From assembly GCA_024226555.1 (NCBI GenBank), contig JAAELO010000399.1, positions 123,079 through 187,078 on the forward strand: DNA of 64,000 nucleotides. Direction: 5' to 3'. This DNA comes from Desulfobacterales bacterium. Lineage in GTDB: Bacteria > Desulfobacterota > Desulfobacteria > Desulfobacterales > JAAELO01. Positions 63,767 through 64,000 of this stretch are shown piece after piece (the first letter of the stretch is position 1; every line of letters begins with the position of its first letter). A model generated the notes under the pieces. It did not search any database and was not told the DNA's origin. It was given only the letters and a program-made list of their open reading frames with translations. A program made the position numbers and the translations under genes.

Positions 63767-63916
63767 ATGTCTAATAGATCTTTTATCGAGAAACAGAAGT
63801 TCCGTCAACGCCTCTTTCACATCGGGCAGATTTTACACCAAAAACAATCAGATAGGATAAAGTTTAGTTTAAACTGCTGCATGAGCTTTAATAGTGCTGG
63901 TACGGCAACTTTTTAG
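63767..63916 (+). CDS. Small basic protein, 49 residues
   Basis: MSNRSFIEKQKFRQRLFHIG, then QILHQKQSDRIKFSLN and a Cys/Ser-rich end. The first 33 residues are strongly basic and helical, with higher GC than the rest of the region. GAAAGGA lies nine bases before the ATG, inside a hairpin loop. It could be a small RNA-binding or membrane-targeted peptide, or the 5' remnant of a longer gene: the tail after about residue 33 looks non-coding. An upstream in-frame ATG at 63644 would read through the hairpins and is unlikely. Confidence 0.45.
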   Translation: MSNRSFIEKQKFRQRLFHIGQILHQKQSDRIKFSLNCCMSFNSAGTATF

Positions 63917-64000
63917 ACTGGTTAAACCTATTTTGTTTGTTATTTCTTGGTGTAATTTGGAACCTGTAAAAACCTGATAAAATTTGAATTTAATTATTCA

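Noticed and set aside
1..64000. CRISPR array, tRNA or rRNA genes, integrase or intact insertion sequence
   Set aside because: No regularly spaced direct repeats, no tRNA T-loop signatures in the gaps, and no transposase or integrase motifs among the translated frames.

Overview
The window is AT-rich (about 30% GC by eye) DNA from a Gram-negative-type bacterium: it has two predicted beta-barrel outer-membrane proteins ending in Phe, a lipobox protein, and a large Wzx/Wzy-type surface-polysaccharide cluster. The EF-G at 46.8 kb reads as the spirochaete/planctomycete/deltaproteobacterial lineage (spdEFG1 type). With the NIL-domain ferredoxin, the acyltransferase-hydrolase fusion and the eukaryote-like HisA, this suggests a low-GC Desulfobacterota member or a spirochaete. 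I cannot decide between them from sequence alone.

Positions 1-43.6 kb are one co-directional polysaccharide (probably O-antigen) locus of about 40 plus-strand genes, many overlapping by 1-4 bases. It holds roughly eleven glycosyltransferases, a Wzz-like chain-length protein (13.2 kb), an EpsG-type polymerase (14.1 kb), a Wzx flippase (35.0 kb) and four recognisable sugar-nucleotide modules. These are TviB/TviC (UDP-GalNAcA type, 15.3-17.7 kb); RfbF/G/H followed by acetaldehyde dehydrogenase, a pyruvate aldolase, an HpcH-type aldolase, a ThDP acyl-transfer enzyme and two reductase-like SDRs (18.0-28.0 kb); ColC/ColD plus Gmd (29.1-31.4 and 42.0 kb) with a GT10 transferase; and FnlA/FnlC plus an RmlD-like reductase and a WbuB-like transferase (37.7-42.0 kb). 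The most interesting inference is that the second module builds a chain-extended, C4-branched 3,6-dideoxy sugar of the yersiniose/erwiniose kind, next to an independent GDP-colitose pathway. No initiating phosphoglycosyltransferase and no Wza/Wzc are visible.

Positions 43.6-58.5 kb are mostly housekeeping: an alanine-type aminotransferase behind a striking leader-peptide/tandem-terminator region, HisA, a NUDIX hydrolase, EF-G, the acyltransferase/hydrolase fusion, a ferredoxin-mnmA-mtaB-ubiX operon, a CHMI-family protein, a small lipoprotein, a solute-binding protein, and a MarR regulator with an EamA exporter that share an operator-like palindrome.

Positions 58.5-64 kb are accessory: tandem duplicated outer-membrane proteins, decayed reading frames, a block of orphan genes (one immunity-like, one zinc-ribbon, one polytopic membrane protein) that may be bracketed by a degenerate direct repeat, and at the right edge a three-hairpin leader before a 49-codon reading frame.
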